Positions 1 to 9,187 are shown, counted from the stretch's first letter. The stretch is DNA of 43,573 nucleotides from an uncultured Lachnospiraceae bacterium (GCA_946558695.1 CAMNTQ010000028.1:1-43573); one strand, 5' to 3'. A program made the numbers and translations. The notes: generated by a model from the letters alone, not told the origin.

Positions 1-387
1 CTTGATGATGATAGGATTCGTCACTTCATCCGGCCAAAACCCTGTAATCTGATCAAGACTTTCCCGCATTTCAATCGTTACAGAGTCCATATTCGACGTC
101 TGTTCAAATTCCATTACAACAGTAGAAGCGTTCTCACTGGATACGGACATAATATCCTTAATGTTACTGACCGTAGCCATCGTCTGCTCCACAGGTTTTG
201 TCACGATCTCCTCTACCTCCTCCGGGCTTGCTCCCGGATAAGTTGTCATCACAATCGCATAGGGAAGATTCATACTGGGAAGCAGGTCTACCGTCATTTT
301 TGTAAATGAAACAACACCCAGAATAATAATCAGGACGACGCCTACCACAACTGTATATGGTTTTTTTACACTGAATTTTGAAAGCAT
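1..387 (-). CDS. RND-family efflux permease, N-terminal part (cut by window edge)
   Basis: Only the first 129 codons lie in the window; the frame is open to base 1. The protein begins MLSKFSVKKPYTVVVGVV and has a first membrane helix at about residues 10-30. An extracytoplasmic stretch follows with the motif LLPSMNLPYAIVMTTYPGASPEEVE. That pattern (a helix followed by a 'P.ea..pePGAspeeVe' segment) is typical of the AcrB/MexB-type RND porter N-terminus. The start is the ATG at 387, preceded by AAAAGGAG at about 10 nt. In Firmicutes such genes encode single-component or adaptor-linked exporters of the cytoplasmic membrane; the substrate cannot be told. A good sigma-A-like promoter lies just upstream (434-462). 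Confidence 0.85.
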   Translation of the reverse strand, partial: MLSKFSVKKPYTVVVGVVLIIILGVVSFTKMTVDLLPSMNLPYAIVMTTYPGASPEEVEEIVTKPVEQTMATVSNIKDIMSVSSENASTVVMEFEQTSNMDSVTIEMRESLDQITGFWPDEVTNPIIIK

Positions 388-433
388 TGAATAAACTCCT
401 TTTATGAGAAAGTTGGCAGAAACTAATATGTAA

Positions 434-462
434 ATAATAGCACTTGAAGCTTTAAATGGCAA
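434..462 (-). promoter_or_regulatory. Promoter of the RND permease gene
   Basis: On the minus strand, TTGCCA (462-457) and TATTAT (439-434) are separated by exactly 17 bp, about 47 nt upstream of the RND start codon. A 6-bp inverted repeat, TTGTCT (482-487) and AGACAA (514-519), sits further upstream in the same divergent gap and could be an operator. Confidence 0.55.
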
Positions 463-553
463 TGATTGTAGTGTATAATAATTGTCTGGGAAATCTAATT
501 TAATTGCGTATTTAGACAAATTTTATACTTTGTTTATATAGACGGAGGTTTTG

Positions 554-1285
554 ATGAAAAAGTATGTTTTAATTACGGGTTCTTCCAGAGGAATCGGGAT
601 GAGTACGGCTCTTCTTTTTGCCAAAAATAATTATCACGTTTTCCTCAATTGCCGAAGTTCAATAGGTGAACTTAAAAAGATAAAAAGCATTATAGATTCT
701 ATGAAAGACGGTTCCTGCGAGATTGTTATCGGAGATGTTGGAAATCCAAAGGATGTGCAAAGGATGTTCAAAGAAATCGAAAAAGGCTGCCGGCATCTTG
801 ATGTGCTGGTGAATAATGCAGGAATCTCCCATATCGGGCTATTGAGCGATATGAGCGACGAACAGTGGGATGCCGTGTTAAAGACAAATCTGTCTTCCGT
901 GTTCTACTGCTGCCGCGCCGCGATTCCTGCTATGGTGTCTGTGAAACATGGCCGGATCATCAATGTCTCCTCTATGTGGGGTATCTCCGGCGCCTCCTGC
1001 GAGACAGCTTACTCCGCCTCTAAGTCTGGCGTGAACGGACTTACCCGTGCGCTGGCGAAAGAACTCGCACCCAGCAATATACAAGTGAACGCAGTTGCCT
1101 GCGGAGTGATCGATACTGTTATGAACAGCCAGTTGGATGACGAAGAGCGGCAAAGCCTGGAATATGAAATTCCTATGGGACGTTTCGGTTCGCCGGATGA
1201 AATTGCAAAAGTGATATGGGATCTGGCAAATGCACCGGAATACATGACAGGGCAGGTAATCGGCGTAGACGGCGGATATCTATAG
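554..1285 (+). CDS. SDR-family NAD(P)-dependent oxidoreductase (FabG-like)
   Basis: This is a classical short-chain dehydrogenase of 243 aa, the usual family length. The cofactor motif ITGSSRGIG is at residues 7-15, NNAG near residue 87, the catalytic Ser in NVSSMWG, and YSASK supplies the catalytic Tyr and Lys. The C-terminus ends GVDGGYL, as in FabG-type proteins. The start is the ATG at 554, because GGAGG at 544-548 stands 5 nt before it; an in-frame TTG at 551 would be too close. The gene is monocistronic, with no fab genes nearby, so a housekeeping fatty-acid FabG role is not supported. A ymfI-like (EF-P 5-aminopentanone reductase) role is one alternative. The substrate is unknown. Confidence 0.9.
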   Translation: MKKYVLITGSSRGIGMSTALLFAKNNYHVFLNCRSSIGELKKIKSIIDSMKDGSCEIVIGDVGNPKDVQRMFKEIEKGCRHLDVLVNNAGISHIGLLSDMSDEQWDAVLKTNLSSVFYCCRAAIPAMVSVKHGRIINVSSMWGISGASCETAYSASKSGVNGLTRALAKELAPSNIQVNAVACGVIDTVMNSQLDDEERQSLEYEIPMGRFGSPDEIAKVIWDLANAPEYMTGQVIGVDGGYL

Positions 1286-1290
1286 AAAAA

Positions 1291-1335
1291 GCAAGGGCTA
1301 TCCCTCTTTGCCCCGGGATATCCCTTGCCATTTTA
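1291..1335. terminator. Bidirectional intrinsic terminator
   Basis: The arms GCAAGGGCTATCCC (1291-1304) and GGGATATCCCTTGC (1315-1328) pair almost perfectly. There is a T-rich tail on the plus side and an A-run (1286-1290) on the other. It lies between convergent genes and can serve both. Confidence 0.85.
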
Positions 1336-1358
1336 TTACTTACTTTTAATCATTTCTT

Positions 1359-2243
1359 TTAATCGTTCTTATTCAGCCATTCTTTCATCAGCTCTACATA
1401 CCTGTCATTATCCTCTACAAAACACATATGACGGCAGGTACGGAAAAGCTCCCACTCAGAATTTGGAATCCTGTCATACATATACTTGGCAATATATGGC
1501 GTACACAGATCGTTTCCGCCATTGATGACGAGAGCCGGCTCCTTGATATCTTTAAGCTGTTCTGTCACATCGTAGTCTTTCAATGTACCCATCGGAGTAT
1601 ACTCATTCGGTCCCCATCCTACAACGTATGCTTCGCCGCCCTTCTTAACCGGACGTCTTAAGCACTCCGGAGACTCCTCTGTCACAGCCCCCGCGGCATG
1701 GCGAAGCATGTACTCTGCCTCTGCCGCCTGATACACCGGATCACTGTAATCATTGGTTGAAGTTGCCTTCTCAATCGCGTCCTGCATCTCCTGCGGAAGC
1801 TCCTTGATCATACGGTGCTGCTCGATTCCCCACATCCAGGATGCCGGAAGCGTACTGGAAAGAATCAGGCTCTTAAGTCCTTCTGGTTTGTGATTGCACA
1901 CATAGTCAAGAAGAAGCATCCCGCCCCACGACTGTCCCAGAAGATGCATCTCATCTAGCCCGAGATGCTCTCTTAAAGCGATCAGCTCATTGATCCATGT
2001 TGTGGCATTCCAGAGATCCGGACGGTTCTCTACATAGGATTCCCCGCATCCAATCTGATCGTACATTACGATCTCGCGTCCGTCTTCCTCCGCCAGCCTG
2101 TCCAGCGTCTCAAAATAATTGTGCGTTGAACCCGGTCCTCCGTGTAAGAGAACCAAAGGTTTTTTATTACCGGTCTTTTTCCCCACAATACGATAATATG
2201 TTTTGTACTCTAAGTACGGCATAAAGCCTTCTCTGATTTCCAT
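1359..2243 (-). CDS. Proline iminopeptidase-type alpha/beta hydrolase (peptidase S33)
   Basis: The 294-aa alpha/beta hydrolase has HGGPG at residues 34-38 (oxyanion hole) and GQSWGG at 103-108 (nucleophile Ser105). The remaining triad members are Asp245 in NGGND and His272 in CRHMCF. HGGPG with GQSWGG is the signature of peptidase family S33, prolyl aminopeptidases and related tripeptidases that release N-terminal Pro or other residues from short peptides. No signal peptide is present, so it should act in the cytoplasm. The ATG at 2243 has GGGAGG 9 nt upstream; a second in-frame ATG (MPYLEYK) is less well placed. The gene is monocistronic. Bacterial members also include non-peptidase hydrolases, so substrate specificity is inferred. 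Confidence 0.85.
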   Translation of the reverse strand: MEIREGFMPYLEYKTYYRIVGKKTGNKKPLVLLHGGPGSTHNYFETLDRLAEEDGREIVMYDQIGCGESYVENRPDLWNATTWINELIALREHLGLDEMHLLGQSWGGMLLLDYVCNHKPEGLKSLILSSTLPASWMWGIEQHRMIKELPQEMQDAIEKATSTNDYSDPVYQAAEAEYMLRHAAGAVTEESPECLRRPVKKGGEAYVVGWGPNEYTPMGTLKDYDVTEQLKDIKEPALVINGGNDLCTPYIAKYMYDRIPNSEWELFRTCRHMCFVEDNDRYVELMKEWLNKND

Positions 2244-2364
2244 TGGTGAAAACCTCCCTTATATATAATATTATTATTACTGTTTTTATTATATATAAAA
2301 TTTTCCGAAATGTACAGACGGAGAAATGATTATTTCTGTCCATTTACAATGTCCTGCACAAGTC

Positions 2365-3090
2365 TCAGTCCTTCAATTCCTCTTCCTCCGTTTTCAGCCA
2401 TTGTCTCAGTTTTTCAGCCCCCGCCTCTGTACGGAAGTCGCTTACTGTCATTGACGCCGTTTTGGTTCCAAACTCTATATTCAGCGCCTCATCTCCCTGA
2501 AGTTCAATTAGATCAGCATATGAATTCTCATATATGACAGTCCCGTCATCTCTGAATATATATCTCAGGTAAAATCCTCTTTGCTCCTTCGGGATTGTCC
2601 GCGGACTGATATGACAGTTAATTGGAATAATCTGCTCATCGAATCCTTCTTCATGGTAATCTGAGCTCACATGAGATCCTCCCTGAATATACACATTGTT
2701 CTTTTTAGGTATAAGCCCGATCATTACTACTCCGTCTACATTCTTATAACTAACTTCCACCTCGCCGGGCAGCGTACTGACCCCGCCGGTGAAATAGCCG
2801 ATATATGCGTCACATAGCACGGCGACCACAACCGCCGTAATGATAACCGCATAAATCATCCTTCTTCTTATCTTCTTAAAAACACTGATCTCTGTCTCTG
2901 CCTGAGCTTTATTCAGCTCGACATATTTAACCGATGCAAGATCTGCTTTCATACCTTCCAGAAACTCCCTGCATTCTGTACACTCCCTCAAATGCTCTTC
3001 AATAATATGATTACTCTCCTCACTTGTCAGTCCGTCTATATAACTCGGGAACAAATCTCTTATAATACTACATTCCATCCTATTCATCAT
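2365..3090 (-). CDS. Membrane anti-sigma factor with N-terminal zinc-binding (HC2-type) domain
   Basis: The 241-aa protein starts with MECSIIRDLFPSYIDGL and carries HLRECTECREFL, the His-x3-Cys-x2-Cys zinc motif of anti-sigma domains. One membrane helix (about residues 77-97) is followed by an extracytoplasmic domain of about 140 residues ending in an acidic tail. It directly follows the ECF sigma gene with ATGA overlap (3087-3090), so the two are translationally coupled. It should hold that sigma factor at the membrane until an envelope signal arrives. The start is uncertain: ATGs at 3090, 3087 and 3078 are all possible, and the ribosome binding site AAAGG abuts the first. The sensor domain was not recognised. 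Confidence 0.85.
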   Translation of the reverse strand: MMNRMECSIIRDLFPSYIDGLTSEESNHIIEEHLRECTECREFLEGMKADLASVKYVELNKAQAETEISVFKKIRRRMIYAVIITAVVVAVLCDAYIGYFTGGVSTLPGEVEVSYKNVDGVVMIGLIPKKNNVYIQGGSHVSSDYHEEGFDEQIIPINCHISPRTIPKEQRGFYLRYIFRDDGTVIYENSYADLIELQGDEALNIEFGTKTASMTVSDFRTEAGAEKLRQWLKTEEEELKD

Positions 3091-3560
3091 CCTTTCACAA
3101 TTTTCTGTTTTGCCCGGTAAAATGTTACTCTTGCCCAGTTTTCATTCTTTCCGAACAATTCTGCGATCTCCCGGAAGGAAAATGCGCCTGTCAGCCGCAA
3201 AAGTACAACCTCCTTCGCCGTCTCATCCAAAACATGTACCTTTTTAAACAGTTCCATCTTCTCCTCCCGGATACACAACTCCTCATCCAGCGGTTTTTTA
3301 TCGGACACCATGTTCTCATCTAGTGCTGCCGTTCCCTTCTTTTTCTTTCGCTCCAGTTCCTTGTACCAGAGATGCTTTGCAATCTGGCACAGCCATGTTG
3401 ACACCTTGCAGGTCCCGTCATACCTGTTCGCGCAGCGTACCGCCTGATAGAAGGTTTCCTGCGTAAGCTCTCTGGCCATCTCATCTTCATAGCAAAGAGA
3501 CATCAAAAAACGATATACTGTCTGTGCATGTTCCTTATACACCGCCTCCAAATCCAACAT
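3087..3560 (-). CDS. ECF-type RNA polymerase sigma factor
   Basis: The protein has 157 aa, a normal size for a group IV sigma factor. Region 2 is clear (YRFLMSLCYEDEMARELTQETFYQAV and the KVSTWLCQIAKHLWY segment). A lysine-rich linker is followed by region 4 (AKEVVLLRLTGAFSFREIAELFGKNENWARVTFYRAKQKI). It directs RNA polymerase to a small stress or envelope regulon and is paired with the downstream anti-sigma gene, which it overlaps by 4 nt. Such pairs are usually autoregulated. I looked for a clear ECF-type promoter upstream and could not pick one with confidence. Confidence 0.93.
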   Translation of the reverse strand: MLDLEAVYKEHAQTVYRFLMSLCYEDEMARELTQETFYQAVRCANRYDGTCKVSTWLCQIAKHLWYKELERKKKKGTAALDENMVSDKKPLDEELCIREEKMELFKKVHVLDETAKEVVLLRLTGAFSFREIAELFGKNENWARVTFYRAKQKIVKG

Positions 3561-3675
3561 TTCCTCACCTCACTTTGCCTGTAGTATATTTTTGTTTACG
3601 ATGTGAACTGTATATTCATATATCCTAAAAATATTATTTTCGTTACAGAAGTTGTGAAAAATAATACATATATAA

Positions 3676-3706
3676 ATCAAGGGATATTCCAAATTAGGAA
3701 TATCCC
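3676..3706 (-). terminator. Intrinsic terminator of the YitT-family gene
   Basis: GGGATATTCC (3681-3690) and GGAATATCCC (3697-3706) form a perfect 10-bp stem with a 6-nt loop, 8 nt past the stop codon of the minus-strand gene. The following T-run is weak on the minus strand. Confidence 0.65.
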
Positions 3707-3713
3707 TCTTCTT

Positions 3714-4601
3714 CTATAGCCTCTTCTCAAAATTCCCATCCACCGAACAGCCTTCTGTAAATATCATAAACGCGTCCGGATCCAGTTTTCTCACAATCTT
3801 TTTCAACTGCGCCACTTCATACTTCGATATCATGACAAACAGAATATACGACGTCCGATGGGTATACGCGCCTTCTCCGTCCCAGTTCGTCACGCCGCGC
3901 CCGGTCTGTTCCATGATTGCCTTGGAGATTCCGATCTTCTTTGTAAATATCATAACACTGGTATTGATGTTCTGGATATGTACATGATCAACCGCCACAG
4001 AAAGAACGGTTGCATAGATCAGCGAATAGATGACAATCTCTATATCAAAAAGGAACATACAAAGTCCGTACACAAAAATGTTTATAATGATCGTCACTTT
4101 CCCTACACTGAAATCCGGTAATTTTTTCGCACAGCACAACCCGATAATATCCTGACCGCCTGCCGACGACCTGCCTCTTAGAACCATTCCGCTCCCAAGA
4201 CCGCATATAATTCCGCCGATAATACTTGCCGTCAGGTAATCCTCCACATACGGCGCCTTCGGGATCGGAATCACAACAAGAAACGCACTCATCATGGCAG
4301 TCATGATAAGCGTCTTGACAGCGAACTCTTTTCCCAGAACCTTGTACCCCAGATACATAAGCGGCACGTTAATTGCAAAGTAAATAATACCGGTTATATT
4401 AGCCTCCGGGGGAATCGGCAGATGCAGACCCTGTGTAAGAAACAGCCCCGCAAGCTGCGACATACCCATGAAACCGCCGCTGTAAAATCCCATCGGCACA
4501 ATCAATAAATTAAAGCCGATACAGTATATTAGGTTGCCTCCTACAGAATACACAAACTGCGTTATCCATTCCTTTCCCTTTGCACTCTTCAAAAAATCCA
4601 T
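3714..4601 (-). CDS. YitT-family membrane protein (DUF161/DUF2179)
   Basis: The 295-aa protein has about five or six hydrophobic helices in its first 200 residues, with internal pseudo-repeats of 'GG..G' type (VPMGFYSGGFMGMSQL and RGRSSAGGQDIIGL). A soluble C-terminal DUF2179-like domain of about 80 residues ends FTEGCSVDGNFEKRL. This arrangement defines the YitT family, widespread in Firmicutes. The biochemical role of the family is not established, and nothing in the context resolves it here. The start is the ATG at 4601, with AGGAAGG about 9 nt upstream. The gene stands alone with its own terminator. Confidence 0.88.
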   Translation of the reverse strand: MDFLKSAKGKEWITQFVYSVGGNLIYCIGFNLLIVPMGFYSGGFMGMSQLAGLFLTQGLHLPIPPEANITGIIYFAINVPLMYLGYKVLGKEFAVKTLIMTAMMSAFLVVIPIPKAPYVEDYLTASIIGGIICGLGSGMVLRGRSSAGGQDIIGLCCAKKLPDFSVGKVTIIINIFVYGLCMFLFDIEIVIYSLIYATVLSVAVDHVHIQNINTSVMIFTKKIGISKAIMEQTGRGVTNWDGEGAYTHRTSYILFVMISKYEVAQLKKIVRKLDPDAFMIFTEGCSVDGNFEKRL

Positions 4602-4778
4602 TGCATGCTTCCTTCCTTCTGTTAATAGTTTCCGCCTAAAACATTGCTATTCTATCACCAGATTTTCGGATATACAACTATTTATTATATCTATTTTCTA
4701 ATCCTATCATTACAATTTGTAATGGTTTTCCATTTTCGCCAGATATACAGATGGCTTCCATATGATAATCCCGATTCT

Positions 4779-5726
4779 TTAAAACTGCTTGGCATGCATA
4801 TACAGATTTTTAATATTCTCTTTTGACAATGATATAAAATATTCTTCGGAAGGAGTCAGCACGGCATTTTTAGGATATGCAACAACCCTCGTCCTCGTAT
4901 ACGGCGGATTCCCAAGCTGATAACAACAGTAATCGGATACAAGCATATTCGGCATCTTCAAAAGCACTCTCAAATCGGAGACCAATGTAAGCCCTAAACC
5001 TGATACGGAAAGGCTGTACGCTGTCGCCGTGTCCTTCACTTCCATAATAACATTCGGCGTTACGTGGTATTTTTGAAAAAAATGATCGCTTACAACCCGC
5101 ATCCCCTCGCCCGGAGACAGTAAAATAAACGGCTCATTATTCAGTTTATGCATGTCGTCTATGCCTAAAACTGCATAATTTGTCTGATACATATCATAAT
5201 ATAACGGATGGTTTCTAGGAACGATCAAAAGAATTCGCTGCGTTTCCAGATATTCACAGACTAATTCCGGTGAAAATGTATTGTCTGCGATAATCGCCAA
5301 ATCAAGTAAATGGTTCAGAAGATTCTCTTCCAGCATACCCGAAGGCATTTCTTTAATAATAACCTTCGTATTAGGAAACTTTTTATAAAAGTCCGGCAGT
5401 ACATAAGGAAGGAAATCGCAGGCATATGTATGAGGGAAACCTACGACAATCTGCCCCTTTTTCGCCGGATTCAGCTCTTCAAACTCTCTAAACATCTTTT
5501 TTTCCAGTACTCTCATCTCTCCCATATAGTATAGGTAACGCTCTCCTGCTTCAGTGATTGCCAGAGGGGAACTGGTTCTGTCAAAAAACTCAATTCCCAT
5601 ATCATCTTCAATGCGGCTGATGACTCTGCTGAGCGTAGACTGAGATATAAACAGTTCTTTCGCCGCCCTAGAAATATTTTTATGTTTTGACACCGCTAAG
5701 ACATATTCATAATCGCTCAATTGCAA
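4779..5726 (-). CDS. LysR-family transcriptional regulator
   Basis: The N-terminal winged helix-turn-helix (LSDYEYVLAVSKHKNISRAAKELFISQSTLSRVISRIE) and a C-terminal effector-binding domain give 315 aa, the usual family size. I chose the TTG at 5726 as start because AAAGGAGG (GGAGG at 5738-5734) stands 7 nt upstream. The protein then begins MQLSDYEYV, as LysR proteins do. A longer frame to 5771 would add 15 residues encoded by the ribosome binding site itself. It is divergent from the aminopeptidase P/YfcC pair. In this family that layout usually means it controls the facing operon, with an effector related to the substrate or product. Confidence 0.92.
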   Translation of the reverse strand: MQLSDYEYVLAVSKHKNISRAAKELFISQSTLSRVISRIEDDMGIEFFDRTSSPLAITEAGERYLYYMGEMRVLEKKMFREFEELNPAKKGQIVVGFPHTYACDFLPYVLPDFYKKFPNTKVIIKEMPSGMLEENLLNHLLDLAIIADNTFSPELVCEYLETQRILLIVPRNHPLYYDMYQTNYAVLGIDDMHKLNNEPFILLSPGEGMRVVSDHFFQKYHVTPNVIMEVKDTATAYSLSVSGLGLTLVSDLRVLLKMPNMLVSDYCCYQLGNPPYTRTRVVAYPKNAVLTPSEEYFISLSKENIKNLYMHAKQF

Positions 5727-5756
5727 AAAAATTCCTCCTTTTTCCGCATAGTTGTC

Positions 5757-5784
5757 TTGCATATTCATCATTAGACACTATAAT
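5757..5784 (+). promoter_or_regulatory. Probable promoter of the aminopeptidase-transporter operon
   Basis: TTGCAT (5757-5762) and TATAAT (5779-5784) are separated by 16 bp and point toward the aminopeptidase gene. The expected leader is about 80 nt. A perfect 10-bp palindrome GGTTGCAACC (5820-5829) lies between this promoter and the start codon and may be a regulator site. Confidence 0.5.
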
Positions 5785-5869
5785 CACAAACCATTTATAA
5801 TATACATTAACATAAATAAGGTTGCAACCCCATTATAAAATATGTAAACGCTACGAAAGGAGAAAAATT

Positions 5870-7687
5870 ATGAACCTGGCAGATAAATTGGCACTGCTGA
5901 GACTTCAGATGGAGATTCACAATATTGATATCGTATACACCGGCTCGTCTGATCCGCATCAGAGTGAATCCGTTTCTTCGCACTGGAAAGCTGTACAATG
6001 GCTGACAGGCTATACCGGAAGTGTGGGGATCTGTGTTGTCACTATGAAAGAAGCCGCATTCTGGACGGATGGGCGCTATACGACTCAGGCAAAACGTGAG
6101 GTAGATGAAAACTATATTACGGTCTACACAATGGCAACTATAGGTGTGCCGGAATGGGACGAATGGCTGTTGTTTCACTCCGACGCTAACGCGGTCCTTT
6201 CCATAGACGGCTCCGTTATATCTACGGCAGATTATCGGGAATTTCAAGAAAAACTGGCGCAAAAGCACATTCAAATATCTCTTAACTATGACTTGATCGG
6301 TGAAATCTGGGAAGACAGGCCGGACATACCTTCTGATCCGCTTTTTGAACTCCCGCTTTCATATGCAGGACTTAGCCGACCGAATAAACTTAAAAAATTA
6401 AGGGATTATATGGCCAAAAACTTTCCGGAAGCAGATTATTATCTGGCCGCATGTCTGGATGATATTGCATGGCTTACAAATATGAGAGGACACGACAATC
6501 CATTATATCCATTCTTTCACGCATACATCCTGATTTCAAAGACTAAAGCCTTGCTGTGTACAAGTCTGAAAAAAATTCCGGATAGCTTACAGCGATCTTT
6601 GCAAGAAGACGGCTACGAATTAGCTGAATACGATGAAATAGTCCAACTTCTTTCCGGTTTGAAAGAAAACACTGCAATTTATCTAGATCCGTTTAAAATA
6701 CCATATTTATTGTATCGGTCTCTGCCATGCAGCGTCACCATAAAAGAAGGCATAGACTGTATCAATTACTTAAAATCCCGAAAGAGCAGCGCAGAACAGC
6801 AAAACATCAGGACGGCAAACATACATGAATGCGTTGCCGTTGCAAGGCTTATGAAATACATTGACGACAATGCCGGAAAAGTTCCCATGAATGAATATCA
6901 GATTGGCCGGAAATTGGAGGAATTCCGAAAGATTAGCGGCCTTTATCTGCAGCCTGCCAATATCCCAATCGTAGGATTCGGTGAAAATGCCGCTCTTCCG
7001 CATTATCGTCCTGCAAAAGATACTTCCCGTCCAATACGCGCAGAAGGATTTTTGCTGTTTGATGTGTGCGCTCAGTATCTATGCGGAACTACGGATCTCA
7101 CCAGAACAGTTGCCGTCGGACATCTGACGCAGGAAATGAAAGAAGACTACACGCTTACCCTGAAGTCACACGTTGCACTGGCAAGGCAGAAATTTCCATA
7201 TGGAACAACTGGTAATATTCTGGATGGCATCATAAAAGGAATACATTGGAACAGCCTGATAAAATACAACACCGGCACGGGACATGGAATCGGATATGTG
7301 TCAAATGTACACGAAGGTCCTTGCAAGATCATGATGGATTACACCTCCATGTTCCCCTATGCATTAGATGTTCCTTTAGATACAGGCATGCTTTTTTCCG
7401 ATGAACCGGGCGTATATAAACCAGGACGTTATGGCATACGCATTGAAAATTCAATTCTCGTTCAAGAAGAAACAGTCAATGAATTCGGGCGGTTTTTGGG
7501 ATTTGAGACAGTAACTTTCCTGCCTTACGAAAAGAAGGCGATTCTTGTATCCCGCTTAACAAATGAGGAAATAGAATGGATCGACAGCTATCACGAAGCT
7601 GTTCTTAAAAAGCTTTCTCCCTTCCTTGCCCCAAAGGAAATCGAATGGCTGTCAGACAAAACATTGCCATTGTCCGAAACAAAATAA
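5870..7687 (+). CDS. Xaa-Pro aminopeptidase (aminopeptidase P, M24B)
   Basis: The 605-aa protein has two creatinase-type N-terminal domains and a C-terminal pita-bread metallopeptidase domain, the long three-domain form also found in eukaryotic cytosolic aminopeptidase P. All five dinuclear-metal ligands are visible: Asp398 and Asp409 (FDVCAQYLCGTTDLTRT), His472 (TGHGIG), Glu512 (DEPGVY) and Glu526 (RIENS). It removes the N-terminal residue from Xaa-Pro peptides in the cytoplasm. The start is the ATG at 5870 with AAAGGAG 7 nt upstream; the longer open frame from 5822 lacks a ribosome binding site. The YfcC-type carrier follows 41 nt later, presumably in the same operon. Confidence 0.94.
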   Translation: MNLADKLALLRLQMEIHNIDIVYTGSSDPHQSESVSSHWKAVQWLTGYTGSVGICVVTMKEAAFWTDGRYTTQAKREVDENYITVYTMATIGVPEWDEWLLFHSDANAVLSIDGSVISTADYREFQEKLAQKHIQISLNYDLIGEIWEDRPDIPSDPLFELPLSYAGLSRPNKLKKLRDYMAKNFPEADYYLAACLDDIAWLTNMRGHDNPLYPFFHAYILISKTKALLCTSLKKIPDSLQRSLQEDGYELAEYDEIVQLLSGLKENTAIYLDPFKIPYLLYRSLPCSVTIKEGIDCINYLKSRKSSAEQQNIRTANIHECVAVARLMKYIDDNAGKVPMNEYQIGRKLEEFRKISGLYLQPANIPIVGFGENAALPHYRPAKDTSRPIRAEGFLLFDVCAQYLCGTTDLTRTVAVGHLTQEMKEDYTLTLKSHVALARQKFPYGTTGNILDGIIKGIHWNSLIKYNTGTGHGIGYVSNVHEGPCKIMMDYTSMFPYALDVPLDTGMLFSDEPGVYKPGRYGIRIENSILVQEETVNEFGRFLGFETVTFLPYEKKAILVSRLTNEEIEWIDSYHEAVLKKLSPFLAPKEIEWLSDKTLPLSETK

Positions 7688-7728
7688 CCCAAAAAATACA
7701 GAGCCAAAGTTAAAGGAGGCCAAACATA

Positions 7729-9138
7729 ATGACGAATAAAACTCAGATACAAAAGAAAAAATGGGAAATCCCTCACACCTTTCTGCTAATTTTTATTATT
7801 ATTGCACTTTGCGCAGTATTAACTTATATTATTCCGGCCGGACAATATGACATGGTTGAAACTGAATCCGGCTCCAATGTTGTTGATCCTAACTCATTTC
7901 ACTATGTAGATTCTAATCCAACAGGATTATATGATTTTTTTAACGCCGTACCTACAGGTCTGATCAATATGGCAGCCTTGATCTTTTTTGTATTTATCTG
8001 CGGCGGCTCCTTCGGAATCATCAACGAGACAAAAACGTTGGAAATCGGAATCAATAAACTGGCACGTGTTTTGAACGGGAAAGAAAATATTATGATCTTT
8101 TCAGTCATGGCTATTTTTTCTATTCTCAGTGCATTGATGGGCTTCAACACAGAATGTCTCATATTTATCCCCTTGGGAGTTGCCCTCGCCAGAAGATGCG
8201 GATACGACAGCATGACAGGAACCGCCATGGTTCTCTGCGGAACTATGGTTGGATTCTCCTGCGGTGTTTTTAATCCATACACAACCGCAGTGGCACAAAG
8301 CATCGTAGGACTTCCGACATTTTCCGGTATGGGTCTCCGAATTGCAATGCATATCGTCATGCTGATCTTATCCGCATGGTATGTTCTCCGTTATGCAAAC
8401 AGAGTAAAAAACGATCCTTCTAAAAGCTACTGCCATGAATTAGAAAAACAATTGGCAGAAAACGGCGATGTTTTAGAGTTCTCAGAAGAAACAAGATTTT
8501 CCGCAAAAAATATCCTTGTTCTGCTAGTAATGGCCGTTTCTTTTACAATCGTTATCTATAATGCTATTGTTAATAAGTGGAGCACAACAGAGATGATGCC
8601 TATCTTTTTTGCTATGGGTATATTCTCAGGTATCTTAGGCGGAATGTCCGGCAATGATATCTGCCGGGCATGGCTTGCAGGCGCAAGAACAATGGTTTTC
8701 GGCGCTCTTGTCATTGGTATGGGACGTGGTGTACTGATTGTTATGGAAAACGGTGCGATCTTTCACACCATCGTCAGAGGACTGGCATCCTTTATGTCAG
8801 TTCTTCCTCCCACATTAGTTGCAGTAACTATGTTTATCAGCAACGCTATTATCAACTTTTTCGTTCCGTCCGGAAGCGGACAGGCTACCCTGGTCATGCC
8901 TATTATGGGACCGTTGGCACAACTTACCGGCGTATCACAGCAGACGGCAGTGCTTGCCTTCCAGCTGGGCGACGGACTTACCAACACTATCATTCCTACA
9001 AGCTCAACGACCAATGCCGCCATCGGCATTGCAAGAATAGATTTCCTTCAATGGATCAAATTTTCCATTAAACTGGCAGGAATACAGTATGCTGTTGCAA
9101 TCGTATTTATTTTCGCTGCTTCTCTGATGGGTTTATAA
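7729..9138 (+). CDS. YfcC-family (AbgT/ArcD-like) membrane transporter
   Basis: The 469-aa protein has about 11-12 hydrophobic helices. It begins with WEIPHTFLLIFIIIALCAVLTYIIPAGQYD, the N-terminus typical of YfcC-family carriers. Other family segments include GFNTECLIFIPLGVALARRCGYD, FFVPSGSGQATLVMPIMGPL and GDGLTNTIIPTSSTTNA. The family is placed near C4-dicarboxylate, p-aminobenzoyl-glutamate and basic amino-acid carriers, but most members are uncharacterised. It lies 41 nt behind aminopeptidase P, with AAAGGAGG before the ATG. I infer import of small peptides, or export or exchange of an amino acid released by the peptidase. The direction and substrate are not visible in sequence. Confidence 0.85.
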   Translation: MTNKTQIQKKKWEIPHTFLLIFIIIALCAVLTYIIPAGQYDMVETESGSNVVDPNSFHYVDSNPTGLYDFFNAVPTGLINMAALIFFVFICGGSFGIINETKTLEIGINKLARVLNGKENIMIFSVMAIFSILSALMGFNTECLIFIPLGVALARRCGYDSMTGTAMVLCGTMVGFSCGVFNPYTTAVAQSIVGLPTFSGMGLRIAMHIVMLILSAWYVLRYANRVKNDPSKSYCHELEKQLAENGDVLEFSEETRFSAKNILVLLVMAVSFTIVIYNAIVNKWSTTEMMPIFFAMGIFSGILGGMSGNDICRAWLAGARTMVFGALVIGMGRGVLIVMENGAIFHTIVRGLASFMSVLPPTLVAVTMFISNAIINFFVPSGSGQATLVMPIMGPLAQLTGVSQQTAVLAFQLGDGLTNTIIPTSSTTNAAIGIARIDFLQWIKFSIKLAGIQYAVAIVFIFAASLMGL

Positions 9139-9187
9139 AGAAGAAACTGCATATCCGACTGTTACCGCAGAACGGCTATCTGAATTG

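Noticed and set aside
2290..2345. Possible terminator after the anti-sigma gene (AGAAAT/ATTTCT and TCCG/CGGA)
   Set aside because: The stems are short and A/T-rich, and the T-run is not well placed; too weak to annotate.
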